DNA of 64,000 nt, taken from contig NZ_JASCIQ010000008.1 of assembly GCF_029968035.1 (NCBI RefSeq), forward strand, positions 62,001 to 126,000. Direction: 5' to 3'. Source of the DNA: Streptomyces cavernicola. GTDB lineage: Bacteria > Actinomycetota > Actinomycetes > Streptomycetales > Streptomycetaceae. Positions 38,044 through 47,255 of this stretch are shown here, piece by piece (within the stretch, counting starts at the first letter, position 1; each line of letters starts with the position of its first letter). The notes under the pieces are model-generated. The model was not told the origin of the DNA. It saw nothing but the letters and a program-made list of their open reading frames with translations, and ran no database searches. The position numbers were made by a program, and so were the translations under genes.

Positions 38044-39419
38044 GCGGTGGACACGACGAGCGTGACGAGTGGTACGACGAGGGGCTCGAAGGGGCCGCGG
38101 AGGAGCGGACGTTCGCGGCGCTGCCGCCCGCCCACGGCCGCGGCTTCGCCGTCACCTGGTGGGGGCAGGCCTGGCTGAAGGCTCTTGAGGACACGGCGCT
38201 CGACAACGCGCAGCTCAAGGCGGGCCGCAGGCTTGCCCGTTCGGGGGCGGTGGGCGCGGTGTCGGTGCGGCCGGGGCGGATCACGGCCGTGGTGAGCGAC
38301 CGGGACCGTACGGGGCACCGCTCCGACGTCCTCCTGCAGCGGCTCACCGACGACGAGTGGGACCGTTTCCTCGACATGGCCGTGGAGCGGGCCGGGCACA
38401 TCGCGGCGCTCCTCGACCGCGAGATGCCCCCGCACCTCGTCGAGGACGCGGCGGCGGCCGGGGTCGAACTCCTCCCGGGCATCGGCGACTTGGAACCCGA
38501 GTGCAGCTGCGACGCGTGGGACCACTGCGCGCACACGGCGGCGCTCTCCTACCAGCTGGCGCGACTGCTCGACCAGGATCCGTTCGTACTGCTCCTGCTG
38601 CGCGGGCGGGGCGAGCGGGCGCTGCTCGACGACCTGCAGGTGCGCAGCGTGGCGCGGGCGGCGCAGACGGGGCAGGACGAGCCGGAGCGTTCTGCTGATT
38701 CTGGGGGGCGGGAGCGGGAGCGGGAGCCGGAGGGGGCGCGGGGGGTGCCGGCCGGTGAGGCGTACGCGACGGGCGGGATCCTGCCGCCGCTGCCGCCGCT
38801 TCCCGTGCTGCCCGAGTCGGCCGGCACGCCGCCGTCCCTGGACACGGAGACCGCACCCGCGCCCGGAGTGGACGCCTCCGCGGTGGAGTTCCTCGCTGCG
38901 GCGGCGACGGCTGAGGCGCACCGGGCACTGGCCGAGGCGCTCGCGCCCGGTCACGCGCCGATCGGGCCGGCTGCTGCGCTGACCGTGGCCGAGGATGCGG
39001 TGCGGCTCGCTGTGGATGCGGTGCGTCTTGCCGCGGACGCCGGTGCCGATGCGGATGTACGGGTGCTGGCGCGGCTCGCCGAAGGGACGGGGCGCGACCG
39101 TGAAGGGCTCCGACTGGCCGTGCTGGCCTGGGAGTTGGGTGGCGCGGCCGGGCTCGCCGTGCTGGAGGAGGTGTGGACGCCGCAGGGGGAAACGGCTGCA
39201 CGCGCGCGTGCGGCGTTGGAGTCGGCGTGGGAGGAGGGTGAGCGGCCTGCTCTGCGGGCCGACCGTAATCGGTGGACCTTGGCCGGTGGCGGCGCACAGC
39301 TTCGCCTGGGGCGGGACGGGCGTTGGTGGCCGTATCGCAAGGTGCGGGGGCGGTGGGTGCCGGCGGGGGATGCCTCGCAGGACCCGGCGACGGGGCTGGC
39401 GGGGGCTGGGGAGGGGTGA
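38040..39419 (+). CDS. SWIM zinc-finger protein
   Basis: A 459-residue partner of the SNF2 helicase, overlapping it by 4 bp. The N-terminal part has the usual AVTWWGQAWLKALEDTALDN. The SWIM motif CxCxnCxH appears as CSCDAWDHCAHTAALSY near residues 155-171 and would bind zinc and mediate DNA or protein contact. The middle is Pro/Glu-rich linker and the C-terminal part is Ala/Leu helical, ending GRWVPAGD. SNF2/SWIM pairs are conserved in actinobacteria, which suggests that they act as one complex in DNA metabolism; the exact process is not known to me. Confidence 0.85.
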   Translation: MSGGHDERDEWYDEGLEGAAEERTFAALPPAHGRGFAVTWWGQAWLKALEDTALDNAQLKAGRRLARSGAVGAVSVRPGRITAVVSDRDRTGHRSDVLLQRLTDDEWDRFLDMAVERAGHIAALLDREMPPHLVEDAAAAGVELLPGIGDLEPECSCDAWDHCAHTAALSYQLARLLDQDPFVLLLLRGRGERALLDDLQVRSVARAAQTGQDEPERSADSGGREREREPEGARGVPAGEAYATGGILPPLPPLPVLPESAGTPPSLDTETAPAPGVDASAVEFLAAAATAEAHRALAEALAPGHAPIGPAAALTVAEDAVRLAVDAVRLAADAGADADVRVLARLAEGTGRDREGLRLAVLAWELGGAAGLAVLEEVWTPQGETAARARAALESAWEEGERPALRADRNRWTLAGGGAQLRLGRDGRWWPYRKVRGRWVPAGDASQDPATGLAGAGEG

Positions 39420-39481
39420 GGCGGGGGCAGGGTCCTGGGTCCGGCTCCGTCGACTTGGCACCGTCGATCGCCCTGCGGGCT

Positions 39482-39513
39482 CGTCCTCAAGCGCCGGACG
39501 GGCTTGGTTTTGA
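39482..39513. repeat. Streptomyces-type intergenic repeat (GCCGGACGGGCT core)
   Basis: The stretch around CCTCAAGCGCCGGACGGGCT is a copy of the element often seen between Streptomyces genes, with the GCCGGACGGGCT core. It lies 60 bp after the SWIM gene. Confidence 0.6.
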
Positions 39514-39538
39514 TCCCCTCCCCGCCCCTTCCCGAAAG

Positions 39539-39960
39539 TCTTCAGCAGACGGCTCCGGGGGCTGCACCCCCGGCCCCCTGCCCGGGGCTGCCGCCCCTGG
39601 ACCCCGCTTCGGGGCTCCGCCCCGTGCCCCGTTGCGGGGGCCAGCTCCGGACCGCTCGGGGCCGACCCCGTAACCCACCCGGGGCCCCCGGACACCGCGC
39701 GGGGCCAGCCCCCGGACCCCGCTCAGGGTCAGCCCCCGGAGTCCACTCGGGGCCAGCCCCGGACCGCTCGGGGCCGCCGCCCAGGCTGCGGTCAAGGTCA
39801 GACCCGGAGAGCTCCGCCCCCGGGCCCCGCTGGTTGGCAGCCCGTGCGCCCCACTCGGGTCCTGCCCCCGAACCCCGCTCGCTCCACGCCCAGACCTCGC
39901 TAAGCCCCCAGACGCCGCCAGGGCCCGCCCCAGCCCAGCCCCTCGAACACCGGAAGGGCT
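39539..39960. repeat. C-rich degenerate repeat field
   Basis: About 420 bp of diverged copies of a roughly 20-30-bp unit built from CCCCGGACC, CGCTCGGGG and CCAGCCCC, with many small inverted repeats. Frames through it are open on both strands and give Pro/Gly/Ala-rich low-complexity peptides, so I regard none of them as a gene. Together with flanks, 39420-40124 carries no supported gene. Confidence 0.7.
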
Positions 39961-40124
39961 GAATCGGCCCGCCCCTCCAACACCACTCAGGGACCGAATG
40001 GGGCAGCTGGGGGCGGGAGTTTGCGAGGCAGGGGTGATTTTCGGGACCGTGCCCCGGGCGTTTCCCCGTGGGGTGGGCCGCATTAGTATCCGGGCGGTCA
40101 GGCCGTCTCGCGATCGGAGCCGTC

Positions 40125-41660
40125 ATGTCAGCAGCCGGTGGACCGCTTGTCGTGGGGGTGGACAGTTCCACGCAGTCCACCAAGGCGCTCGTGGTGGACG
40201 CGGCCACCGGGCGGGTCGTGGCGAGCGGGCAGGCGCCGCACAAGGTGTCCTCCGGAGCCGCCCGCGAGAGCGATCCGGAGGAGTGGTGGGACTCGCTCGT
40301 CGACGCCTTGCGGCAGTGCGGGGACGCCGCGCGTGAGGCGGCGGCCGTGTCGGTGGGCGGGCAGCAGCACGGGCTCGTGGCGCTCGGCGCGGACGGCCGG
40401 CCGGTGCGGCCCACGATGCTGTGGAACGACGTACGCTCCGCGCCTCAAGCGGCCCGGCTCGTCGCAGAGTTGGGCGGCGCCGAATGGTGGGCCGGGCGGA
40501 TCGGGAGCGTGCCGGGGGCGGCGTTCACGGCGCCCAAGTGGGCGTGGCTGCGCGAGCACGAGCCCGCCGCCGCTGCCGCCACCACAGCGGTGCGGCTGCC
40601 GCACGACTACCTCACCGAGCGGCTGACCGGTGAGGCGACCACCGACCGCGGCGACGCCTCCGGCACCGGCTGGTGGGCCTCCGCCACTGAGGCGTACGAC
40701 AGTGACGTGCTGCAAGCCGTCGGCCTTGACCCTGCGCTGTTGCCGCGCGTGCTGCGGCCGGGTGAGGCTGCGGGCACCGTACGGCGGCATGCGGAACTCC
40801 CCTTGCGCGAGGGGGTGTTGGTGGGGGCGGGCACCGGGGACAACGCTGCGGCCGCCCTCGGGCTCGGTCTGCTCCCCGGTGCGCCCGTGCTGAGCCTGGG
40901 CACCTCGGGCACGGTGTACGCGGTGTCCAGGGACCGTCCGGCGGACCCCTCCGGCACTGTGGCGGGTTTCGCCGACGCGCGCGGTGACTGGCTGCCGCTG
41001 GCCTGCACCCTCAACTGCACGCTGGCCGCGGACCGTGTGGCGGCGCTGCTCGGCCTCGACCGGGAGGCGGTCGAACCCGGCGGCGGGGTCACGTTCCTGC
41101 CGTTCCTCGACGGTGAGCGCACCCCCGACCTGCCTGCCGCGTCCGGGCTGCTGCACGGCCTGCGGCACGACACCAGCGGCGGGCAACTGCTGCAGGCGGC
41201 GTACGACGGCGCGGCGTTCGCGCTCCTCAGGGCGCTTGATCTCGTACTGGGAGACAAGCCGAGCGAGTCCGGTACGGATGCAGGTACGGGTGCGGGCGCG
41301 CCGTTGCTGCTCATCGGCGGCGGGGCGCGCGGCACGGCGTGGCAGCAGACCGTGCGCCGGCTGTCCGGTCGGGCCGTACAGGTGCCGCAGGCCCGGGAGT
41401 TGGTGGCGCTCGGCGCGGCCGCGCAGGCGGCGGGGCTCCTGACCGGCGAGGACCCGGCGGCGGTGGCCCGCCGCTGGGACACGGCGCGCGGGCCGCTCCT
41501 GGAGCCGGTGCGGCGCGACGAGGAGACCCTGGAGCGGCTCGCCGCAGTGCTCGACGGGGCGGAGCCGCTGCTCGGCTCAGCAGGCGGCGTAAAAGGCGAC
41601 GGTAGCGACAGTGGCGACGACAACAGCCTTGGCAGCGACGCTCGTTCGACCGTCGGATGA
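40125..41660 (+). CDS. xylB: Xylulokinase (FGGY carbohydrate kinase)
   Basis: A 511-residue kinase converting D-xylulose and ATP to xylulose 5-phosphate. The N-terminal phosphate motif is VVGVDSSTQSTKALVVD near residues 8-24; then VGGQQHGLVALGADGRPVRP, the DASGTGWW substrate block, the second phosphate motif LGTSGTVYAVS near residue 261, VTFLPFLDGERTPDLPAASG, and the adenosine motif LLLIGGGARGTAWQQ near 395. GGAG lies 5 bp before ATG 40125. Xylose isomerase is not adjacent. The C-terminal tail (VKGDGSDSGDDNSLGSDARS) is longer and more acidic than usual. Confidence 0.88.
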   Translation: MSAAGGPLVVGVDSSTQSTKALVVDAATGRVVASGQAPHKVSSGAARESDPEEWWDSLVDALRQCGDAAREAAAVSVGGQQHGLVALGADGRPVRPTMLWNDVRSAPQAARLVAELGGAEWWAGRIGSVPGAAFTAPKWAWLREHEPAAAAATTAVRLPHDYLTERLTGEATTDRGDASGTGWWASATEAYDSDVLQAVGLDPALLPRVLRPGEAAGTVRRHAELPLREGVLVGAGTGDNAAAALGLGLLPGAPVLSLGTSGTVYAVSRDRPADPSGTVAGFADARGDWLPLACTLNCTLAADRVAALLGLDREAVEPGGGVTFLPFLDGERTPDLPAASGLLHGLRHDTSGGQLLQAAYDGAAFALLRALDLVLGDKPSESGTDAGTGAGAPLLLIGGGARGTAWQQTVRRLSGRAVQVPQARELVALGAAAQAAGLLTGEDPAAVARRWDTARGPLLEPVRRDEETLERLAAVLDGAEPLLGSAGGVKGDGSDSGDDNSLGSDARSTVG

Positions 41661-41745
41661 GACCGGGCCTGGTCAAAGCGCCACCGGTTGAGAGAGGCTC
41701 CTCCGAGCGCGCTGCGCGCCAGATCACGCACCAGGGAGAGACCGA

Positions 41746-42948
41746 GTGAGCCCCGGCGACTACTACATACCGGCATACGTCCTCGGCTTCGCCCTTGCCC
41801 TGAAACTGCCTGCCCTGATCCGGAACTGGCGTGATCCGCTGCTCTGGTCGCTGTGCACGCTGATCCTGCTGGCCGGTCTGGTGTTCACGTTCGCGGCGCC
41901 CCCGACGATCGAGATCGTCAACTCGGCCTCCAACATTCCGAATCTGGCCGCGCCCGTCACGTACTCGATCCTCAGCGCGCTCAGCGCCTCCTGCTTCGTG
42001 CTGCTGATCTGCTGGCACAGCGGCGACCAGGCCACGGTGCGGCGTGTCAGCGGCTGGTGCGCGGCGGGCTTCCTCGTGGTGTCCAGCTCGCTGTTCGTGC
42101 TGTTCTTCCTGGGCCACGCGCCCGTGGAGCGGCTGCAGGACTTCGACACGTACTACGCCAACTCCCCGTACATCAGGGAGATGATCCTGCTCTACCTGGT
42201 GGCGCACGGCGCGTTCTGCGTGGGCATGAGCGTGCTCTGCCTGCGCTGGTCGCGGAAGGCCACGGGGTGGCTGCGGGCCGGTCTGCTGCTGCTCGTGTAC
42301 GCCTTCGCGATCACGCTCGGCAACGCGGTGTGCAAGCTGACGGCGGTGGTGGCGCGCTGGTACGGCGTCGACTGGGATGTGCTCAGCACGTCGATCGGGC
42401 CGCCGCTCGCGGCCGTCGGCGGGACGCTCTGCCCGGCCGGCTTCCTGCTGCCGATGGCGGGCCCTCAGGTGGTCGGCAAATGGCGGGACTGGCGCGCGTA
42501 CCGGCAGTTGGGGCCGCTGCTCCGGGAGTTGGAGGCGTCCTCGGCGGGCGGGACGCGCGAGGTGCCGCTCGGCCTGTTCGCGCCCCTCACGCTGCGGGTG
42601 ATGCAGCGCGAGACGGCCATCCATGACGCGCTGCTGCGGCTCGGCCCCGCCCTGGACGCGCGGGTCCGCGCACAGGCGGCGCAGGCGGCGCTCCTCGACG
42701 GGCGCAGCGAGCGGGACGCCGAGGTAGAGGGGGCGGCCGCGATGATCGCGGTGGCCGCGCGGCTCGAAGGTGTCGCAGCGGACCGGCAGGAACAGGTCCG
42801 TGACGATGCCGCACATGCGGGTCGGTCCTCCGGGGCGGTCCCGGCCGCGGAGGCCGATCTGCGCAGGATCTCGCAGGCCATGCGCCGATCGACGGTCGTG
42901 GCCCGGTTCCGCCGGGAGGCGGCCGAAGAAGAAGGACAACACGTATGA
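41746..42948 (+). CDS. MAB_1171c-type multi-pass membrane protein
   Basis: A 400-residue protein with about seven membrane helices in the first 240 residues (YVLGFALALKLPALIR; SLCTLILLAGLVFTFA; VVSSSLFVLFFLGHAP), then a cytoplasmic helical tail with YRQLGPLLRELE near 250 and an Ala-rich end. This plan fits the actinobacterial MAB_1171c family often described as a putative transporter. The true role is unknown. The start is GTG 41746 after GGGAGAGACC. It overlaps the FAD monooxygenase gene by 4 bp, a pairing that I have seen commonly in Streptomyces. Confidence 0.72.
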   Translation: MSPGDYYIPAYVLGFALALKLPALIRNWRDPLLWSLCTLILLAGLVFTFAAPPTIEIVNSASNIPNLAAPVTYSILSALSASCFVLLICWHSGDQATVRRVSGWCAAGFLVVSSSLFVLFFLGHAPVERLQDFDTYYANSPYIREMILLYLVAHGAFCVGMSVLCLRWSRKATGWLRAGLLLLVYAFAITLGNAVCKLTAVVARWYGVDWDVLSTSIGPPLAAVGGTLCPAGFLLPMAGPQVVGKWRDWRAYRQLGPLLRELEASSAGGTREVPLGLFAPLTLRVMQRETAIHDALLRLGPALDARVRAQAAQAALLDGRSERDAEVEGAAAMIAVAARLEGVAADRQEQVRDDAAHAGRSSGAVPAAEADLRRISQAMRRSTVVARFRREAAEEEGQHV

Positions 42949-44393
42949 GCACCGTTCCCCGCCCTCGCCCCCGCCGTGCCGTGGTGATCGGCGGCGGCCT
43001 GACCGGCACGCTGGCCGCCGCCGCGCTTGCCGAGCACCTGGACGAGGTCACGGTCGTCGAACGCGACGCCCTGCCGCAGAGCCCGTCGCCCCGCAAGTCC
43101 CTCGCGCAGGCCCGGCACGCGCACATCCTGTGGTCGGGTGGAGCGCGCGCCATGGAGAGCCTGTTACCGGGCGTCCTCGACGACTGGACGGCCGCGGGGG
43201 CGCGGCGCATACCGCTGCCGTCGGCGCTGGTGTCGATGACGCCGCAGGGCTGGTTCCGGCGCGGCGGCACGGAGATGCAGTTCCTGATCTCCTGCAGCCG
43301 CGACCTGCTCGACTTCTGCATCCGCCGCCGGGCTCTCGCCCTGCCGCAGGTGCGGCTGCTCCAACGGACCGTGGTGACGGGCCTGTTGGGCTCGGCGGGA
43401 CGGGTGCGCGGGGTGCGGGTGCACTCTCCCGGCGCGGGCGTGCAGGAGCTGCCCGCGGATCTCGTGGTGGACGCTTCGGGCCGGGGCACGCGCGCGGTGC
43501 AGTGGCTCACCGGGATCGGGATCGGCCCGGTCCGTGAGGCGGAGGTGGACGCCGGGGTCCTCTACGCGAGCCGCCTCTACCAGGCCCCTCCGGGGGTGCA
43601 GGATTTCCCGCTGGTCAATGTGCAGCCGCGGGCCAACACCGGGGAGCCCGGACGGGGTTCGATCATCGCGCCGGTCGAGGGCGGGCGCTGGCTGGTGACG
43701 CTGTGCGGCACGCGCGGTGCGCATCCTCCGCAGGCGCCGGAGGCGTTCGAACGGTTCGCGCGCGAGGTGCGGGACCCGGTTGTCGGCGAACTCATCGCGC
43801 ACGCGCGGCCGTTGGACGACGAGGTGACGCTGTCGCGCAGTACGTTCAACAGGCGCCGATATCTGGAGAAGTGCCGCGCCTGGCCGGAGGGTTTCGTCGC
43901 CCTGGGGGACGCGGTGGCGACGTACAACCCGGTGTACGGGCACGGCATGTCGGTGGCGGCGCAGGGGGTGCTGGCGCTGCGGGCGGAGCTGCGCAGGAAC
44001 GGGCCGCAGGCGCTGGGCCTCGCGCGTCGGGCGCAGCGTGCCGTGGCCGGGCCGATCGACATGGCCTGGCAGATGGCGGCCGGGCAGGACGTGCTCTACC
44101 CGGAGGCGACCGGGAAGCGGCCCACGTTCCTGGAGCGGGCGGGGCAGCGGTACGTCGACCGGCTGACGTCCACGGCGACGGCCCGGCCGTACGCGGCCCG
44201 CAGCCTGCTCGAGGTCATGACGCTGTCGGCCCCGGCGACGGGCCTGTTCCGCCCCGCGCTGGTCCTCACGGCCCTGCGCGGCCCGCGCCAAGAGCCGCTC
44301 ACCGGCCCGCCGTTGACGGACGAGGAGCGCGCGTCGGTGTACGGCGACGGGGACCTGCCGGAGACGCCGCGGGCGGGGGGCACGCGCGCGTAG
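42945..44393 (+). CDS. FAD-dependent monooxygenase, contains a TTA codon
   Basis: A 482-residue flavoprotein of the geranylgeranyl-reductase/epoxidase-like group. The dinucleotide motif AVVIGGGLTGTLAAAALAEHL is near residues 12-32, the second FAD motif VALGDAVATYNPVYGHGMSV is near 324, and DLVVDASGRGTRAVQWL is near 174. The proline-rich ending lacks other domains. Codon 74 is TTA (43164-43166), rare in Streptomyces and read only by the bldA tRNA, so translation may be tied to development. It is coupled to the upstream membrane protein by ATGA. A 29-bp repeat covers its stop. Confidence 0.78.
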   Translation: MSTVPRPRPRRAVVIGGGLTGTLAAAALAEHLDEVTVVERDALPQSPSPRKSLAQARHAHILWSGGARAMESLLPGVLDDWTAAGARRIPLPSALVSMTPQGWFRRGGTEMQFLISCSRDLLDFCIRRRALALPQVRLLQRTVVTGLLGSAGRVRGVRVHSPGAGVQELPADLVVDASGRGTRAVQWLTGIGIGPVREAEVDAGVLYASRLYQAPPGVQDFPLVNVQPRANTGEPGRGSIIAPVEGGRWLVTLCGTRGAHPPQAPEAFERFAREVRDPVVGELIAHARPLDDEVTLSRSTFNRRRYLEKCRAWPEGFVALGDAVATYNPVYGHGMSVAAQGVLALRAELRRNGPQALGLARRAQRAVAGPIDMAWQMAAGQDVLYPEATGKRPTFLERAGQRYVDRLTSTATARPYAARSLLEVMTLSAPATGLFRPALVLTALRGPRQEPLTGPPLTDEERASVYGDGDLPETPRAGGTRA

Positions 44394-44448
44394 GGGCTGT
44401 TTTCGGAGCGGGAGGGGCGGGGGCACGCGCGCGTAGGGGCTGTTTTCG
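44377..44448 (+). repeat. 29-bp exact direct repeat over the stop codon
   Basis: Two identical 29-bp copies, 44377-44405 and 44420-44448 (43 bp apart; core CACGCGCGCGTAGGGGCTG). The first contains the TAG stop of the FAD monooxygenase gene. A weaker third version lies near 44478-44500. The 267-bp gap that follows holds no gene. Confidence 0.8.
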
Positions 44449-44660
44449 CTTGGCTGCCTGCGCGTGGATCCCTGGCGTACGCGCGTAGCGGGCGTTTCCG
44501 GCGGGCACAACATGGGGGCGCACACGTGTCCGTCAACTTCCGCCACCAGAGCGGTCGTTGACGGACCGCGCCTGGCTGCCGTCACGGCACGTTCCGACCG
44601 CACCACCCCCGAGGAGCACATCCCGCACCTGAACTCCCCCACAGGAAAGGCAGGTCACCC

Positions 44661-45287
44661 ATGGACCGCGCACGCAGAGTCCCCACCGGCGGCCCCAGCA
44701 GGCGCCGGCTGCTGCAGGGCGCCGCCCTCGCCGCCGTCCCCACCGCCCTCCTCCTCCCCGACGCCCGCGCCGACGTCGTGCCGAGGCAGTCGCGGCGCCC
44801 CGCCGACTACCCGGACGCCGAGTGGGTCCCGGCCAGCAGCTCCAACTACACGGCGTCGAACCGGCCGCTCACGTACCCGATCGACTTCGTCGTCGTGCAC
44901 GTCACGCAGGAGACGTACGCCGACACCCTCGGCATCTTCCAGAACCCGGACGCGCAGGTGTCCGCGCACTATGTGGTGCGCTCGGCGGACGGGCACGTCG
45001 CGCAGTGCGTGCGGGACCGGAACGTCGGCTGGCACGCCGGGAACTGGGACTACAACACGCGCAGCATCGGCATCGAGCACGAGGGCTGGGTGGACCAGCC
45101 GGAGTGGTTCACGGAAGCCATGTACGCGTCGTCGGCGGAGCTCACCGCGTACCTGTGCGCCACGTACGGCATCGCCAAGGACCGGGAGCACATCATCGGG
45201 CACAACGAGGTGCCGGGCGCGGACCACACCGACCCGGGGCCGAACTGGGACTGGGACCACTACATGGACCTCGTCAACTCCCTGTAG
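44661..45287 (+). CDS. Tat-exported N-acetylmuramoyl-L-alanine amidase (Amidase_2)
   Basis: A 208-residue amidase that would cleave the amide between MurNAc and L-Ala of peptidoglycan outside the membrane. The signal has twin Arg (SRRRLLQGAALAAVPTALLL, residues about 13-32). The catalytic domain shows the zinc ligands: His in DFVVVHVTQETYA, and His/Asp in the IIGHNEVPGADHTDPGPNWD block near residues 175-194. Also present are SAHYVVRSADGHVAQCVRD and the GIEHEGW turn. The length is that of the bare catalytic domain with no extra wall-binding module. ATG at 44661; the terminator at 45399 is 112 bp downstream. Confidence 0.88.
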   Translation: MDRARRVPTGGPSRRRLLQGAALAAVPTALLLPDARADVVPRQSRRPADYPDAEWVPASSSNYTASNRPLTYPIDFVVVHVTQETYADTLGIFQNPDAQVSAHYVVRSADGHVAQCVRDRNVGWHAGNWDYNTRSIGIEHEGWVDQPEWFTEAMYASSAELTAYLCATYGIAKDREHIIGHNEVPGADHTDPGPNWDWDHYMDLVNSL

Positions 45288-45398
45288 GGGTCCTTCACGC
45301 ACCGTGATCGACCATGCTGCACCGCATGTGCGAACGTGCCACGATGAGGAGGGTGCGGACAGCGGACCTGAACCGAGCCACGCACAGCGGCGGTTTTC

Positions 45399-45431
45399 AA
45401 GGGGCGCACCCACACTGAGGGTGCGCCCCTT
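45399..45431 (+). terminator. Strong hairpin terminator
   Basis: Perfect 13-bp arms AAGGGGCGCACCC (45399-45411) and GGGTGCGCCCCTT (45419-45431) with a 7-base loop, downstream of the amidase gene. Confidence 0.85.
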
Positions 45432-45440
45432 GCCGTTCCA

Positions 45441-45533
45441 GAGGCACGGAAACCGCCTGCAGCACGGAAACCGCCCGCACGCGCGGAGACCGTCCGTACT
45501 CGCGGAAACCGCCCGCACGCGCGGAGACCCGTC
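45441..45533. repeat. About five 17-19-bp tandem repeats
   Basis: Imperfect head-to-tail units built on GCACGCGCGGAAACCGCCC, ending just before the start of the DAO-Rieske gene (45544). They lie in what should be the promoter and leader of that gene. Confidence 0.75.
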
Positions 45534-45543
45534 AGGGGACGAC

Positions 45544-47193
45544 ATGGCTACGCAGCAACGACCGACCGTGGACGCGTCGTACTGGATGGTCACCGCGCCC
45601 GGCGCCGACCGTCCGCCGCCCGAGTCCGACCTGACCGCGGACGTGGCCGTGATCGGCGGCGGCATCGCGGGCCTCTGCACCGCCTGGGAGCTGGTGAGCG
45701 CGGGCCTCGACGTGGTCGTCCTGGAGGCGGACCGGATCGCGGCGGGCGTGAGCGGGCACACGACGGCCAAGGTGACCGCCGCGCACGGCCTCAAGTACGC
45801 GCGCCTGGAGGCGGAGCACGGGAGCGAGACGGCATATCTGTACGGCCAGTCGCAGCAGGAGGCGGTCGACCGGATCGTGGCGCTCTGCGCCGAGCTGGGC
45901 ATCGAGGCGGACCTGGAACGCGCCCCCGCGCTCACGTACCTGCGGGATCCGGAGGGCGTCCACGACCTGAAGGCGGAGGCGGCCGCGGCGCGCAGGGCCG
46001 GGCTCGACGCGTCGTACGTGACGGAGACGGAACTGCCCTTCGAGGTCGCGGGCGCGGTCCGCGTGGACGGTCAACTCCAGTTCCACCCAAGGAAGTTCCT
46101 GCTCGGGCTCGCGGAGCGCATTGAGGCGGCCGGCGGGCGGATCCACGAGCGGTCCCGCGTCACGGCCCTGCATGACGCCACCCGCTGCCGCCTCACCGTC
46201 GAGCACCCGGGAGACGGCGGGGAGGTGACCGGTGACAGCGGCGGTGGCGACCTCGGGGAGACCGGTAGCGGTGGCGGGGAGACAGGTGGCCGGGGCGTGA
46301 CGGTCACCGCGCGGGACGTGGTGATCGCCACGCACTACCCGGTCTTCGACCGCACGCTCCTGCTGACGCTCCTCGAACCCCGGCGCGAGCTGGTCCTTGC
46401 GGCGCCCGTCCCGACGGAAGCGGCGCCCGTGGGCATGTTCATCACCCCGGAGGACCGTACGCGTTCGCTGCGCAGCGCCCCGTACGACAGCGGGCGGCGG
46501 CTGCTCGTCGTCACGGGAGAGGCGTTCGAACCGGGCGCCGGGGACGTACGGGACAGGTTCGAGCGGCTCGACGCGTGGGCGCGGACGAGCCTGCCGGGCT
46601 TCGCCGAGGCGGACAGCGTGTACCGCTGGGCCGCGCAGGACAACGACTCCGTGGACCAACTGCCCTATGTGGGCCACGCACATCCCGGCAGCCAACATGT
46701 GTATGTGGCCACCGGGTTCGGCGGCTGGGGCATGAGCAACGGCGTCATGGCCGGCCGCCTCCTCGCCGCGCACATCGTGGGCGGGCCGCGCCCTGCCTGG
46801 ACCGAGCTGTACGACCCGCGTCGACTGCCGCCGGTGCGGGACGCGGGCCATGCCGCCGCCCAGCAGGCGTCCGTGGCCGGGCACTTCGTCGGGGACCGGC
46901 TGCACACGGGCGAGGCCGCTTCGCTGGCGGACGTCCCGCGCGGCGGCGGTGCGGTCGTACGGCTCGGCGGCAAGCCGTGCGCGGTGCACCGCGACGACAC
47001 CGGGGAGGTCACGGCGGTCTCCGCGCGCTGCACGCACCTCGGCTGCCTGGTGCACTACAACGACGCCGAGCAGACCTGGGAGTGCCCCTGCCACGGCTCC
47101 CGGTTCGGCACGGACGGCTCGGTGCTGCAGGGTCCGGCCACGCGGCCGCTGCGACAGCGCGAACTCCCCGATCTCGCGGATCCGGCCGAGTGA
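45544..47193 (+). CDS. FAD-dependent oxidoreductase fused to Rieske 2Fe-2S domain
   Basis: A 549-residue fusion. A DAO-type FAD domain, residues about 28-430 (VAVIGGGIAGLCTAWELVSAG; HTTAKVTAAHGLKY; YVATGFGGWGMSNGVMAGRL), joins a C-terminal Rieske domain near residues 465-545. Its cluster ligands Cys-x-His and Cys-x-x-His lie in CTHLGCLVHYND and CPCHGSRFG. This architecture is known for GlpO/PuuB-like oxidoreductases with a Rieske end; the substrate is uncertain. ATG at 45544. A Gly-rich acidic loop (GGEVTGDSGGGDLGETGSGG, around residue 225) interrupts the FAD domain and looks like an insertion. Confidence 0.85.
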   Translation: MATQQRPTVDASYWMVTAPGADRPPPESDLTADVAVIGGGIAGLCTAWELVSAGLDVVVLEADRIAAGVSGHTTAKVTAAHGLKYARLEAEHGSETAYLYGQSQQEAVDRIVALCAELGIEADLERAPALTYLRDPEGVHDLKAEAAAARRAGLDASYVTETELPFEVAGAVRVDGQLQFHPRKFLLGLAERIEAAGGRIHERSRVTALHDATRCRLTVEHPGDGGEVTGDSGGGDLGETGSGGGETGGRGVTVTARDVVIATHYPVFDRTLLLTLLEPRRELVLAAPVPTEAAPVGMFITPEDRTRSLRSAPYDSGRRLLVVTGEAFEPGAGDVRDRFERLDAWARTSLPGFAEADSVYRWAAQDNDSVDQLPYVGHAHPGSQHVYVATGFGGWGMSNGVMAGRLLAAHIVGGPRPAWTELYDPRRLPPVRDAGHAAAQQASVAGHFVGDRLHTGEAASLADVPRGGGAVVRLGGKPCAVHRDDTGEVTAVSARCTHLGCLVHYNDAEQTWECPCHGSRFGTDGSVLQGPATRPLRQRELPDLADPAE

Positions 47194-47255
47194 CCGGCCG
47201 GCCTCCGAAGTGATCGGGGAGTTCGTGTCCTGCTGCTGGGCTTAGCCTGCTGGGC

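Noticed and set aside
39542..40414. Gly/Pro-rich minus-strand frame in the repeat field
   Set aside because: Translation simply mirrors the C-rich repeats; no start signal or domain.
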